Assembly: GCA_008080565.1 (NCBI GenBank)
Contig: VIKE01000031.1
Coordinates: forward strand, 1-47,647
Reading direction: 5' to 3'
Length of the DNA: 47,647 nt
Origin: Rhodocyclaceae bacterium
GTDB lineage: Bacteria; Pseudomonadota; Gammaproteobacteria; Burkholderiales; Rhodocyclaceae
Part shown: piece by piece, positions 1 through 7,114 of the stretch
Numbering within the stretch: the stretch's first letter is position 1
Layout: each line of letters starts with the position of its first letter
Notes under the pieces: model-generated
Seen by the model: the letters and a program-made list of their open reading frames with translations, nothing else
Told to the model about the DNA's origin: nothing
The model's database searches: none
Position numbers and translations under genes: made by a program

Positions 1-1419
1 GTCACCTCGCAAGGTTGCGCCGATGCCGGCGTCTGCTATCCGCCGCAAATCCAGCCGCTCAGCGTCGAGCTGCCCGACCCGGCCAGCGCACCGGCAGCCG
101 CGGCAGCCCCGGCCGACGGCGACGAAAGCGGCCAGATCGCCGCCACGCTCAAGAACGCAGGCTTCTGGACCAGCCTCGCCTTTTTCTTCATCGCCGGCCT
201 CGGCCTGTCGCTGACCCCCTGCGTCTTCCCGATGATCCCCATCCTGTCCGGGATCATCGCCGGTCAGGGGCACAAGAATTCCCACGCCCGCGGTTTCGCG
301 CTGTCCATGGCCTACGTCCTCGGCATGGCCGTCACCTACGCCGCGGCCGGCGTCGCCGCCGGCCTGAGCGGCACGCTGATTTCCGCGGCGCTGCAAAACC
401 CGTGGGTGCTTGGCAGCTTCGCGCTGGTTTTCGTCGTGCTCTCGTTTTCGATGTTCGGCTTCTACGAACTGCAATTGCCGACCGCGCTGCAAAGCAAGTT
501 GTCGGAAGAATCCGGCCACCTGCAGGGCGGACGCGGCATTGGCGTTTTCCTCATGGGCGCGCTGTCGGCGCTCATCGTCGGACCCTGTGTTGCCGCCCCG
601 CTGGCCGGTGCGCTGCTTTACATCGGGCAGACCGGCGACGCCGTTTTCGGTGGCGCTGCATTGTTCGTCATGGCCCTCGGCATGGGCGCGCCGCTGATCG
701 CCGTTGGCATCGCCGGCGGTTCGCTGCTGCCGAAAACCGGGCCGTGGATGGAAGGCGTCAAGAAGGCGTTCGGCGTGCTGCTGCTGGCTACCGCCGTCTG
801 GCTCGTTTCGCCGGTCGTCCCGCCGGTGGCGTCGATGCTGGCCTGGGCGGCGCTGCTCATCATTCCGGCCATCTACCTCCACGCCCTTGACCCGTTGCCG
901 CCGCACGCCAAGGGCTGGCACCGTTTCTGGAAGGGCATCGGCATCGTCATGTTGCTGACCGGCGCCGCGCTGCTCATCGGTGCGCTGGCCGGGGGCCGCG
1001 ATCCGCTGCAACCGTTGGCCGGATTACGCGGACAGGCGGTCGCCGCCGAAGAGAAAAGGTTGCCTTTCGAACGCGTCACCTCGGTGACCGAACTGGAAGC
1101 CCGAATCAAAACCGCCGGCAAGCCGGTCATGCTCGACTTTTACGCCGACTGGTGCGTCTCGTGCAAGGAAATGGAACGTTTCACCTTCTCCGACCCCGCT
1201 GTTCAGGCCAAACTGGCTGGTTTCACGCTGTTGCAGGCCGATGTCACGGCCAATTCGGATGACGACAAGGCTTTATTGGCCAAATTCAAACTGTTTGGCC
1301 CGCCGGGCATTATTTTTTACGATAGCAAAGGGCAGGAAATCAGAGCCGTCCGCATCGTCGGTTTTCAGGATGCCCGGCAATTCCAGAAAAGCCTGCAACA
1401 ACTTGGCGTTGCCGGCTAG
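1..1419 (+). CDS. dsbD: Thiol:disulfide interchange protein DsbD, C-terminal part (5' end outside window)
   Basis: Cytoplasmic-membrane reductant conduit that passes electrons from cytoplasmic thioredoxin to periplasmic disulfide enzymes and to cytochrome c maturation. The reading frame is open from base 1. It begins in the end of the N-terminal alpha domain, with the redox cysteine context GCADAGVCYPP. A multi-span beta domain follows, with cysteines in LSLTPCVFPM and GPCVAAPLAG. A thioredoxin-like gamma domain closes the protein, with WCVSC at about residue 384 of the visible part. It stops at TAG 1417-1419. The beginning of the alpha domain and the signal peptide are cut off by the window edge. 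The first internal ATG (232) lies inside a membrane segment and is not the start. Confidence 0.95.
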   Translation, partial: VTSQGCADAGVCYPPQIQPLSVELPDPASAPAAAAAPADGDESGQIAATLKNAGFWTSLAFFFIAGLGLSLTPCVFPMIPILSGIIAGQGHKNSHARGFALSMAYVLGMAVTYAAAGVAAGLSGTLISAALQNPWVLGSFALVFVVLSFSMFGFYELQLPTALQSKLSEESGHLQGGRGIGVFLMGALSALIVGPCVAAPLAGALLYIGQTGDAVFGGAALFVMALGMGAPLIAVGIAGGSLLPKTGPWMEGVKKAFGVLLLATAVWLVSPVVPPVASMLAWAALLIIPAIYLHALDPLPPHAKGWHRFWKGIGIVMLLTGAALLIGALAGGRDPLQPLAGLRGQAVAAEEKRLPFERVTSVTELEARIKTAGKPVMLDFYADWCVSCKEMERFTFSDPAVQAKLAGFTLLQADVTANSDDDKALLAKFKLFGPPGIIFYDSKGQEIRAVRIVGFQDARQFQKSLQQLGVAG

Positions 1420-1470
1420 ATTTCCCGAACGGATAGTCAGGCGACCGACCGACAACAGCCCGGCAAGCCT

Positions 1471-1498
1471 TTGGAAAACATGGCCTTTCGGCTAAAAT
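1471..1498 (+). promoter_or_regulatory. Putative sigma-70 promoter of the aryl-polyene operon
   Basis: TTGGAA (1471-1476) and TAAAAT (1493-1498), spaced 16 bases apart, lie just upstream of the first acyl carrier protein gene (ATG 1508). The -10 context GCTAAAATTCAC resembles GCTAAAATCCAC upstream of the second ketosynthase block at 15376. This is assigned by eye only; the short leader leaves room for only a weak ribosome site. Confidence 0.4.
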
Positions 1499-1507
1499 TC
1501 ACAGGTT

Positions 1508-1747
1508 ATGGAATCTATTGGCCTGATTCGCGATTTTCTCAAGGACCGCCTCGGTGTCGAGCCGGAAAATGTCGTTCCCGGCGCCCTGCTGGCTGAACTT
1601 GGCGTCGACTCGCTGATGATGCTCGAACTGATGTTCGAGTTCGAGGACCGCTTCGGCATCAAGCTTTCCCGCGACATAAAAACCCCCCGGACGGTTGGCG
1701 AGATGGTTTCGCTGATGGACGGGCTGATTGCCAAGTCAAAGAGCTGA
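1508..1747 (+). CDS. Acyl carrier protein (aryl polyene pathway)
   Basis: 79-residue acyl carrier protein. The phosphopantetheine attachment site is Ser35 in GVDSLMMLEL. It should carry the aryl starter or the growing polyene as a thioester. It is the first gene of a tightly packed plus-strand operon, and the ketosynthase ATG follows its stop after three bases. Aryl polyene clusters typically encode two ACPs (ApeE/ApeF type), and a second one lies at 3020. Which of the two corresponds to ApeE and which to ApeF cannot be decided from sequence alone. Confidence 0.9.
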   Translation: MESIGLIRDFLKDRLGVEPENVVPGALLAELGVDSLMMLELMFEFEDRFGIKLSRDIKTPRTVGEMVSLMDGLIAKSKS

Positions 1748-1750
1748 GCG

Positions 1751-3001
1751 ATGAGCCAGCGGCGGGTGGCGATTACTGGCCTCGGATTGGTCAGTCCTTA
1801 CGGTGGCGACCTCGCTGATTTCTTCACGCGCCTGTGCGCCGGCCAGTCGGCCATCGGCTTCCTGCAGACCGACGATGTACCACGGCCGCTGTCGATGCCC
1901 TTCGTCAGTTGTCCCGCTTTCGATCCCGATGTCGCGCTCGGCAAACCATTGGCCAGCATGATGGACCGCTTCGCCCAGTTTGCCATGGCTGCCGCCTTCA
2001 GCGCCTGGGACGACGCCGGCCTGCCCCGCAAGGGCGAAGGTGAAGACCGCGACGACTGGGGAGTGGCCTGGGGCACCGCCCTCGGCGGCACGATGGCCTA
2101 CGAAAAAGGCTACCGCGAGCTGTGGCAGAAGGGCCGTGAACGGCTGTCGCCGCTGACCGTTTTGCTCGGCATGAACAGTTCGGCCAACGCCCACATTTCG
2201 ATCCAGCTCGGGCTGGGCGGCGTCAGCATGAGCCACACGGTGGCCTGCGCCTCGTCGGCCATCGCCATCGGCGAAGCTTTCCGCCGCGTGCGCAGTGGCG
2301 AAGCGACGGTGATGCTGACCGGTGGCTCCGACGTACCGCAAGCCTACGGCGTAGCCCGCGCCTGGGAAGCCCTGCGCGTCATGGCGCCGGGCGATGCCGA
2401 TACCTCGGCCACCGCCTGCCGGCCATTTTCGGCCGATCGCCACGGCCTGGTGCTGGGCGAGGGCGGGGCGGCGCTGGTTCTCGAAGACTGGGAGCATGCA
2501 GTCGCCCGTGGCGCCCGTATTCACGGCGAGATCGTCGGCTACGGCACGACTTGCGACCACAGCCATCTCGTCCGCCCGGAGGCCGAAGGGCAGATCCGCG
2601 CCATCCGGCTCACGCTGGCCGACGCCGGGTTGAACGCCGCCGACATCGATTATGTCAACGCCCACGGCACCGCAACGGCCGAAGGCGATCCGGTTGAAGT
2701 CGCTGCGCTGAAGTCCGTTTTTGGCGAGCACGCTGCATCGTTGCCGGTCAGCGCCACCAAGTCGATGCACGGCCACATGCTCGGCGGCTCGGCGGCCATC
2801 GAAGCCATCGTCACCGTCCTCGCATTGCGTGATGGGTCGATCCCGCCCACCGCCCATCTCGGCCAACTCGATCCGGCCTGTATCGGCGTCGACCACGTCA
2901 CCACGGCCCGCCACGGTCAGCCGCTGCGCGCCGCGCTCTCCAATTCCTTCGCTTTCGGCGGCAGCAACGCGGTCCTCGCGTTCCGCGCCGTCGACCTGTA
3001 A
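1751..3001 (+). CDS. Beta-ketoacyl-ACP synthase (KAS II-like, aryl polyene pathway)
   Basis: Condensing enzyme of 416 residues, the usual KAS II length. The thiolase fold carries a full Cys-His-His triad: Cys166 in TVACASS, the first His in NAHGTATAEGD and the second in KSMHGHMLGGS. The terminal glycine-rich FAFGGSNAV is intact. It probably performs malonyl extension on the ACP-bound aryl starter. A second complete ketosynthase (15411) with its partner (16598) lies in the other block, so this one may be the ApeR-like enzyme, perhaps priming or an alternative condensation. It sits three bases after the first ACP and 18 bases before the second. Confidence 0.92.
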   Translation: MSQRRVAITGLGLVSPYGGDLADFFTRLCAGQSAIGFLQTDDVPRPLSMPFVSCPAFDPDVALGKPLASMMDRFAQFAMAAAFSAWDDAGLPRKGEGEDRDDWGVAWGTALGGTMAYEKGYRELWQKGRERLSPLTVLLGMNSSANAHISIQLGLGGVSMSHTVACASSAIAIGEAFRRVRSGEATVMLTGGSDVPQAYGVARAWEALRVMAPGDADTSATACRPFSADRHGLVLGEGGAALVLEDWEHAVARGARIHGEIVGYGTTCDHSHLVRPEAEGQIRAIRLTLADAGLNAADIDYVNAHGTATAEGDPVEVAALKSVFGEHAASLPVSATKSMHGHMLGGSAAIEAIVTVLALRDGSIPPTAHLGQLDPACIGVDHVTTARHGQPLRAALSNSFAFGGSNAVLAFRAVDL

Positions 3002-3019
3002 CCCCACGGATGTACCGCC

Positions 3020-3304
3020 ATGTCTGAAGCCATTTCCCCGGAAATCATCGAAGCCCTGCTGCCGGAAGTCGCCGAGCTGATCGTCACGGCGCTCAATCTC
3101 GACATGCCGCCAGCCGAAATCGAGCCGGATGCCCCGCTGTTCGGCGAAGGTCTCGGCCTCGACTCGATCGACGTGCTCGAAATCGCCCTGGTCATTTCGA
3201 AGAAATACGGCTTCCAGCTCAAGTCGGACAATGAGGACAACCTGCGCATCTTCTCGTCGCTGCGCGCCCTGTCGGCCCACATCGCCACCCAACGGACCAA
3301 ATGA
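3020..3304 (+). CDS. Second acyl carrier protein (aryl polyene pathway)
   Basis: 94-residue acyl carrier protein with the phosphopantetheine serine at Ser49 in LGLDSIDVLE. It overlaps the next gene by four bases (ATGA at 3301), which suggests translational coupling. Two distinct ACPs in one operon are characteristic of aryl polyene loci, where starter loading and chain elongation use different carriers. The sequence is divergent from the first ACP and has a longer N-terminal helix region. Confidence 0.9.
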   Translation: MSEAISPEIIEALLPEVAELIVTALNLDMPPAEIEPDAPLFGEGLGLDSIDVLEIALVISKKYGFQLKSDNEDNLRIFSSLRALSAHIATQRTK

Positions 3305-3996
3305 GCCTGTCCCCGGGCCAGTTGCTGCGCGGCCTGGCCGTCGTCGTCTTTCTCGCCGTCTGGGCTTTCCTGGCCCACACCGGCAGCGCCGGCGAAGGCT
3401 CCGGCGATCTCTCCGTACTGCTCGGCATCTCCCCGATTGTCGCCGCCCTTGGCCTGCTGCTCTGGCGCAGCAGCCACCCGGCGCTGACCGGCACCGGCAT
3501 TCTCGCCATGCTCGGCGCGCTGGCCTGGTATTGGCCAACCTTGCGCGAAAACATCGCGCTGCTTTTCTTCATCCAGCATCTCGGCACCAATCTGGCGCTC
3601 GGCACCCTGTTTGGGCGCAGCCTGCTCGGCGGCGGCGAAGCGCTGATCACCCAGCTCGCCCGGGCGGTGCATGAAGCCAATCTATCCGAACTCAAGCGCC
3701 GCTACACGCGCCAGGCGACGCTGGCGTGGACGCTGTTTTTCCTGGGCAATGCGCTCATTTCGGCCGTCCTCTGGCTACTCGCGCCACACACCATCTGGTC
3801 GATCTACGCCAACCTGCTGTCGGCGCCACTGCTCGGCGCCATGTTCATCGGCGAACACATCTGGCGGCTCAAGGCCCTGCCGCCGGACGAGCGGCCAAGC
3901 ATCACCCAGGTCGTCAGCGCCTACCGCATGCGCAGCCAGCAGAAAGCGTCCGCCGCCGATCTCGAAACACCGCAGCCGCCCGCCAATCCGTCATGA
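3301..3996 (+). CDS. Small integral membrane protein of the aryl polyene cluster (COG4648-like)
   Basis: 231-residue protein with about six hydrophobic segments spread over residues 5-190 (for example LAVVVFLAVWAFLAH near the N-terminus) and a polar, proline-rich C-terminal tail of about 35 residues. Its start overlaps the upstream ACP stop, and its own stop overlaps the acyl-AMP ligase start (ATGA at 3993). Similar membrane proteins of unknown biochemical role recur beside the ligase in aryl polyene and xanthomonadin loci. It may anchor the synthase complex to the inner membrane; that role is inferred from position alone. Confidence 0.8.
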   Translation: MSLSPGQLLRGLAVVVFLAVWAFLAHTGSAGEGSGDLSVLLGISPIVAALGLLLWRSSHPALTGTGILAMLGALAWYWPTLRENIALLFFIQHLGTNLALGTLFGRSLLGGGEALITQLARAVHEANLSELKRRYTRQATLAWTLFFLGNALISAVLWLLAPHTIWSIYANLLSAPLLGAMFIGEHIWRLKALPPDERPSITQVVSAYRMRSQQKASAADLETPQPPANPS

Positions 3997-5348
3997 ACAT
4001 GGTTCCACTGCTCGCCCACGGCGACCTCGACGCCGTTTTTGCCTGGTCGGCCGACGGCCCGCTCAGCGTCGGCGACTACCTGGCCGACGCTTACTGGCTG
4101 GCCGAACAATTGCCGGCCACCGGTTATCTGCTCAACCTCTGCCACGACCGTTACCGCTTTGCCGTCGGCTTCGCGGCCGGCCTGCTGCGCGGCATGACCA
4201 GTCTGCAACCCTCGTCGCAATCAGCGGAAACCTTCCGCCGCCTGCAGACCGAGTACGCCGGGCTGCTTTGCCTGTGCGATGGTGCCGCCGATACGCTCGA
4301 CCTGCCGCGCCTTGATTTCCCCGAGACTCCCACGGTCAACCGGAAAAATCGGCCAAAAACGAAATCGGCCATCCCCGAATTTCCCGCCGATCATCTTGCC
4401 GCCATCCTGTTCACCTCCGGCTCGACCGGCCTGCCGCAGGCCCAGCGCAAGACCTGGGGCAAACTCGTCGCCAACGGCCGTTCGGAGGCCATCGCCCTCG
4501 GCCTCGACCGCCAGCCGCACGCCATCGTCGGCACCGTGCCGGTCCAGCACAGCTACGGTTTCGAATCGACCTTCCTGCTCGCCCTGCACGGCGGCTGCGC
4601 CTTCTGGGCCGGCAAGCCGTTCTACCCGCAAGACATCGCCGGCGCGTTGGCCGCCGTGCCGCAGCCGCGCCTGCTCGTCACCACGCCTTTCCACCTCTCG
4701 GCGCTGCTCTCGGCCGAAATCGACCTGCCGCCCGTCGACCTGCTGCTCTCGGCCACCGCGCCGCTATCGACGACGCTGGCCGCACAAGCTGAAGCTCGCA
4801 CCGGCGCGCCGATGCATGAAATCTACGGTTCGACCGAATCCGGTCAGCTGGCCACCCGGCGCACCACCGACGGCGCCGCGTGGACCCTGCTGCCCGGCGT
4901 CCGGCTCGAACAGGACGGCGACGACACCGTTGCCTGTGACGGCCACGTCGAAGGCCGGGTCGCGCTGTCCGACCTTATCGAACTGCTGCCAGACCAGCGC
5001 TTCCTGCTCCATGGCCGCCACGCCGATCTGGTCAACATCGCCGGCAAGCGCACCTCGCTGGCCTACCTCAATCACCAGCTTGGCGCCGTACCCGGCGTCG
5101 TCGATGGCGCCTTCTTCCTGCCCGAAGAGGAAGGTCCGGACGGCATCACGCGCCTGACCGCTTTCGTGGTCGCCCCCGGCCTGAGCGCCCGGCAAGTCAG
5201 CGTCGAGCTGCGCCAGCGCATCGATGCCATCTTCCTGCCCCGACCGCTCGTCCTCGTCGACCAGTTGCCACGCAACAGTACCGGCAAGCTGCCGCGCGGT
5301 GATCTGCAGGCGCTGTACGCCGAGAAAGTCAGCCATGGCGGACGCTGA
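3993..5348 (+). CDS. Acyl-AMP ligase activating the aryl starter, with an in-frame dispersed repeat
   Basis: ANL-superfamily adenylate-forming enzyme of 451 residues. Visible motifs are the P-loop TSGSTGLPQ (141-149), YGSTESGQ, LHGRHADLVNIAGKR, and the C-terminal NSTGKLPRG with the catalytic lysine. By analogy with ApeH/XanL it should adenylate a hydroxybenzoate- or cinnamate-type acid and load it on an ACP. The ATG at 3993 overlaps the previous stop, and the ORF extension upstream to 3726 is spurious. Residues 114-125 (TVNRKNRPKTKS) are encoded by a copy of the dispersed 37-bp repeat, in the variable linker just before the P-loop. The N-terminal domain is short for the family. Confidence 0.9.
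   Translation: MNMVPLLAHGDLDAVFAWSADGPLSVGDYLADAYWLAEQLPATGYLLNLCHDRYRFAVGFAAGLLRGMTSLQPSSQSAETFRRLQTEYAGLLCLCDGAADTLDLPRLDFPETPTVNRKNRPKTKSAIPEFPADHLAAILFTSGSTGLPQAQRKTWGKLVANGRSEAIALGLDRQPHAIVGTVPVQHSYGFESTFLLALHGGCAFWAGKPFYPQDIAGALAAVPQPRLLVTTPFHLSALLSAEIDLPPVDLLLSATAPLSTTLAAQAEARTGAPMHEIYGSTESGQLATRRTTDGAAWTLLPGVRLEQDGDDTVACDGHVEGRVALSDLIELLPDQRFLLHGRHADLVNIAGKRTSLAYLNHQLGAVPGVVDGAFFLPEEEGPDGITRLTAFVVAPGLSARQVSVELRQRIDAIFLPRPLVLVDQLPRNSTGKLPRGDLQALYAEKVSHGGR
4329..4365 (+). repeat. Dispersed 37-bp repeat, copy 1 (in frame inside acyl-AMP ligase)
   Basis: Matches the window consensus (core CACGGTCAACCGG, AAAAA, GGCC, GAAAT). It is read in frame as TVNRKNRPKTK in the ligase. Confidence 0.85.
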
Positions 5349-5640
5349 ATATCGCTGGCTGGTCCCGGCCGACCACCCGGCCTTCGCCGGCCATTTTCCC
5401 GGCCGGCCCATCGTCCCGGGCGTCGTTTTGCTCGACCGCGCCATCCTGTTCGCCGAAGAAATGCTCGGTAAGCCAAGCCTCAACTGGCAGGTCGGCAACG
5501 CCAAGTTTTTCAGCCCGGTCGGACCAGAGGAAGCGCTCACTTTCTCGCTGGTAACCAAGCCAAGCGGGGCCATCGCCTTCACCGTGCGCGCCGCCGAGCG
5601 CGACGTCGCCTCCGGCAGCCTGACCGCCACCGCGCCATGA
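5335..5640 (+). CDS. Hotdog-fold 3-hydroxyacyl-ACP dehydratase (ApeI/FabA-like)
   Basis: 101-residue hotdog protein with the FabA/FabZ-type motif HFPGRPIVPGVVLLD, where the His of GHFPG is the catalytic residue. It would dehydrate 3-hydroxyacyl-ACP intermediates so that conjugated double bonds accumulate. The ATG at 5335 lies inside the end of the ligase gene (14-base overlap); the longer upstream ORF start (5224) lies wholly inside the ligase and lacks the family's N-terminus. Its stop overlaps the acyltransferase start (ATGA at 5637). A second, unrelated-looking dehydratase is encoded at 17392. Confidence 0.88.
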   Translation: MADAEYRWLVPADHPAFAGHFPGRPIVPGVVLLDRAILFAEEMLGKPSLNWQVGNAKFFSPVGPEEALTFSLVTKPSGAIAFTVRAAERDVASGSLTATAP

Positions 5641-6548
5641 GCCGGAAAGAACCGACCGACGCCGACTGGATGCGCCAGCAGGAACGCAGCAATCTCGCCA
5701 TCCTCAAGCTCATGGTCTGGATTTCGCTGACCTTCGGCCGCCGGGTCGGCCGCCTCGTCCTCTACGGCATCGCCGCCTATTTCGTCCTCTTCTCGCCGCG
5801 TGCCCGCCGCTGCAGCCGCGACTACCTGCATCTGGCGCTCAACCGCTGGGCCGAGTGGTCGGACGGTTTCCGCCACGTCTTCAGCTTCGCGAGCACGATC
5901 CACGACCGGATCTATCTGCTCAACGACCGTTTCGACCTCTTCGACATTGAAATCGTCGGCAACGAAGCCGTCCAGAAAGTGGCCGCCGAGCACCCCGGCG
6001 CCTTGCTGATCGGCGCCCATCTCGGCAGTTTCGAAGTCCTGCGCGCCGTCGGGCGAGGGCAGCAAGGCCTCAAGGTGGCGATGATGATGTACGAGCAAAA
6101 CGCCCGCAAAATCAATTCAACGCTTGAAGCGATCAACCCGGCGGCCAGCCAGGACATCATCGCGCTCGGCCGCATGGATTCGATGCTGCAGGCCCGCGAC
6201 CGGCTCGACGAGGGTTACCTCGTAGGCATGCTGGCCGATCGTGGACTAGGCGACGACGCCACGGTGGACTGCGATTTTCTCGGCAAACCGGCGCCGTTCC
6301 CGCTCGGCCCCTTCCGCATGGCCGCCATGCTGCGCCGTCCCGTTTTCTTCATGACCGGCCTCTACCTCGGCGGCAACCGCTACCAGCTGCATTTCGAACC
6401 ACTCGCCGATTTTTCGCAGACGACGCGTGAAGAACGTGACACGGCAATCCACGCCGCCATGCAACACTACGCCGACCGTCTGACCCATTATTGCCATCTG
6501 GCGCCGTACAACTGGTTCAATTTCTTCGATTTCTGGCAGAAAAAATGA
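5637..6548 (+). CDS. LpxL/HtrB-like lysophospholipid acyltransferase
   Basis: 303-residue membrane-anchored acyltransferase with one hydrophobic segment around residues 35-53. It has the HX4E catalytic motif in GAHLGSFE (His128-Glu133), as in lipid A acyltransferases. In aryl polyene loci an enzyme of this kind is thought to transfer the polyene acyl chain from ACP to a glycerolipid or sugar-lipid anchor. It is unlikely to be the housekeeping LpxL because it sits in the middle of the pigment operon, with coupled starts on both sides (ATGA at 5637, and ATG 6545 inside its 3' end). Confidence 0.87.
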   Translation: MSRKEPTDADWMRQQERSNLAILKLMVWISLTFGRRVGRLVLYGIAAYFVLFSPRARRCSRDYLHLALNRWAEWSDGFRHVFSFASTIHDRIYLLNDRFDLFDIEIVGNEAVQKVAAEHPGALLIGAHLGSFEVLRAVGRGQQGLKVAMMMYEQNARKINSTLEAINPAASQDIIALGRMDSMLQARDRLDEGYLVGMLADRGLGDDATVDCDFLGKPAPFPLGPFRMAAMLRRPVFFMTGLYLGGNRYQLHFEPLADFSQTTREERDTAIHAAMQHYADRLTHYCHLAPYNWFNFFDFWQKK

Positions 6549-7114
6549 TCAAACGTCTCCTCGGCTGTCTTTTCCTGCTGGTTTTTGCCCTGCCAGCCTC
6601 GGCCGCCTTCGATGTCGGCCAGCTCATGACCGATCTCGCCAAAAACAAGGGCGGCAAGGCCAAATTCACCGAGAAGAAGTACATCTCGCTGCTCGACAAG
6701 CCCGTCGTCTCGTCCGGCGAAATGAGCTACACGGCGCCCGACCGGCTCGAAAAACGGACCTTGCAGCCGAAGGTCGAAACCCTGCTGCTCGACAAAGACA
6801 TGCTGTCCATCGAGCGCGAGAAACAGAAACTCAGCATCAATCTGGCCAACCAGCCCGAAGCGCTGGCCTTCGTCGACAGCATTCGCGGCACGCTGTCGGG
6901 CAACCGGGCGGCGCTCGAAAAAAACTACGCCCTGCATCTTTCCGGCAATGCCGACAAATGGGTGCTCACGCTACTGCCCAGCGACCAGAAAATCTCGGCG
7001 CTCGTGTTGCGCATCACGGTGAGCGGCAGCCGCGGGCTGGTGCGCAGCATCGAGTACCTGCAGGCCGATGGTGACCGCTCGGTGCTCAACATGGAGCCGA
7101 TCGAGATCAAATGA
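6545..7114 (+). CDS. LolA-like outer membrane lipoprotein carrier of the pigment cluster
   Basis: 189-residue periplasmic protein with a clear signal peptide (MIKRLLGCLFLLVFALPASA, cut after Ala20) and a LolA-type beta-sheet domain with long amphipathic strands. Pigment-cluster LolA paralogues are proposed to shuttle the lipid-linked aryl polyene across the periplasm. The ATG at 6545 was chosen because it gives a complete signal peptide directly; the longer ORF (6491) runs through the acyltransferase end. Its stop overlaps the exporter start (ATGA at 7111), consistent with a carrier-exporter pair. Confidence 0.86.
   Translation: MIKRLLGCLFLLVFALPASAAFDVGQLMTDLAKNKGGKAKFTEKKYISLLDKPVVSSGEMSYTAPDRLEKRTLQPKVETLLLDKDMLSIEREKQKLSINLANQPEALAFVDSIRGTLSGNRAALEKNYALHLSGNADKWVLTLLPSDQKISALVLRITVSGSRGLVRSIEYLQADGDRSVLNMEPIEIK

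Noticed and set aside
1736..3538. Long minus-strand ORF (about 600 codons) over the ketosynthase and ACP
   Set aside because: Antisense shadow of three well-supported genes; Arg/Gly-rich translation without motifs.
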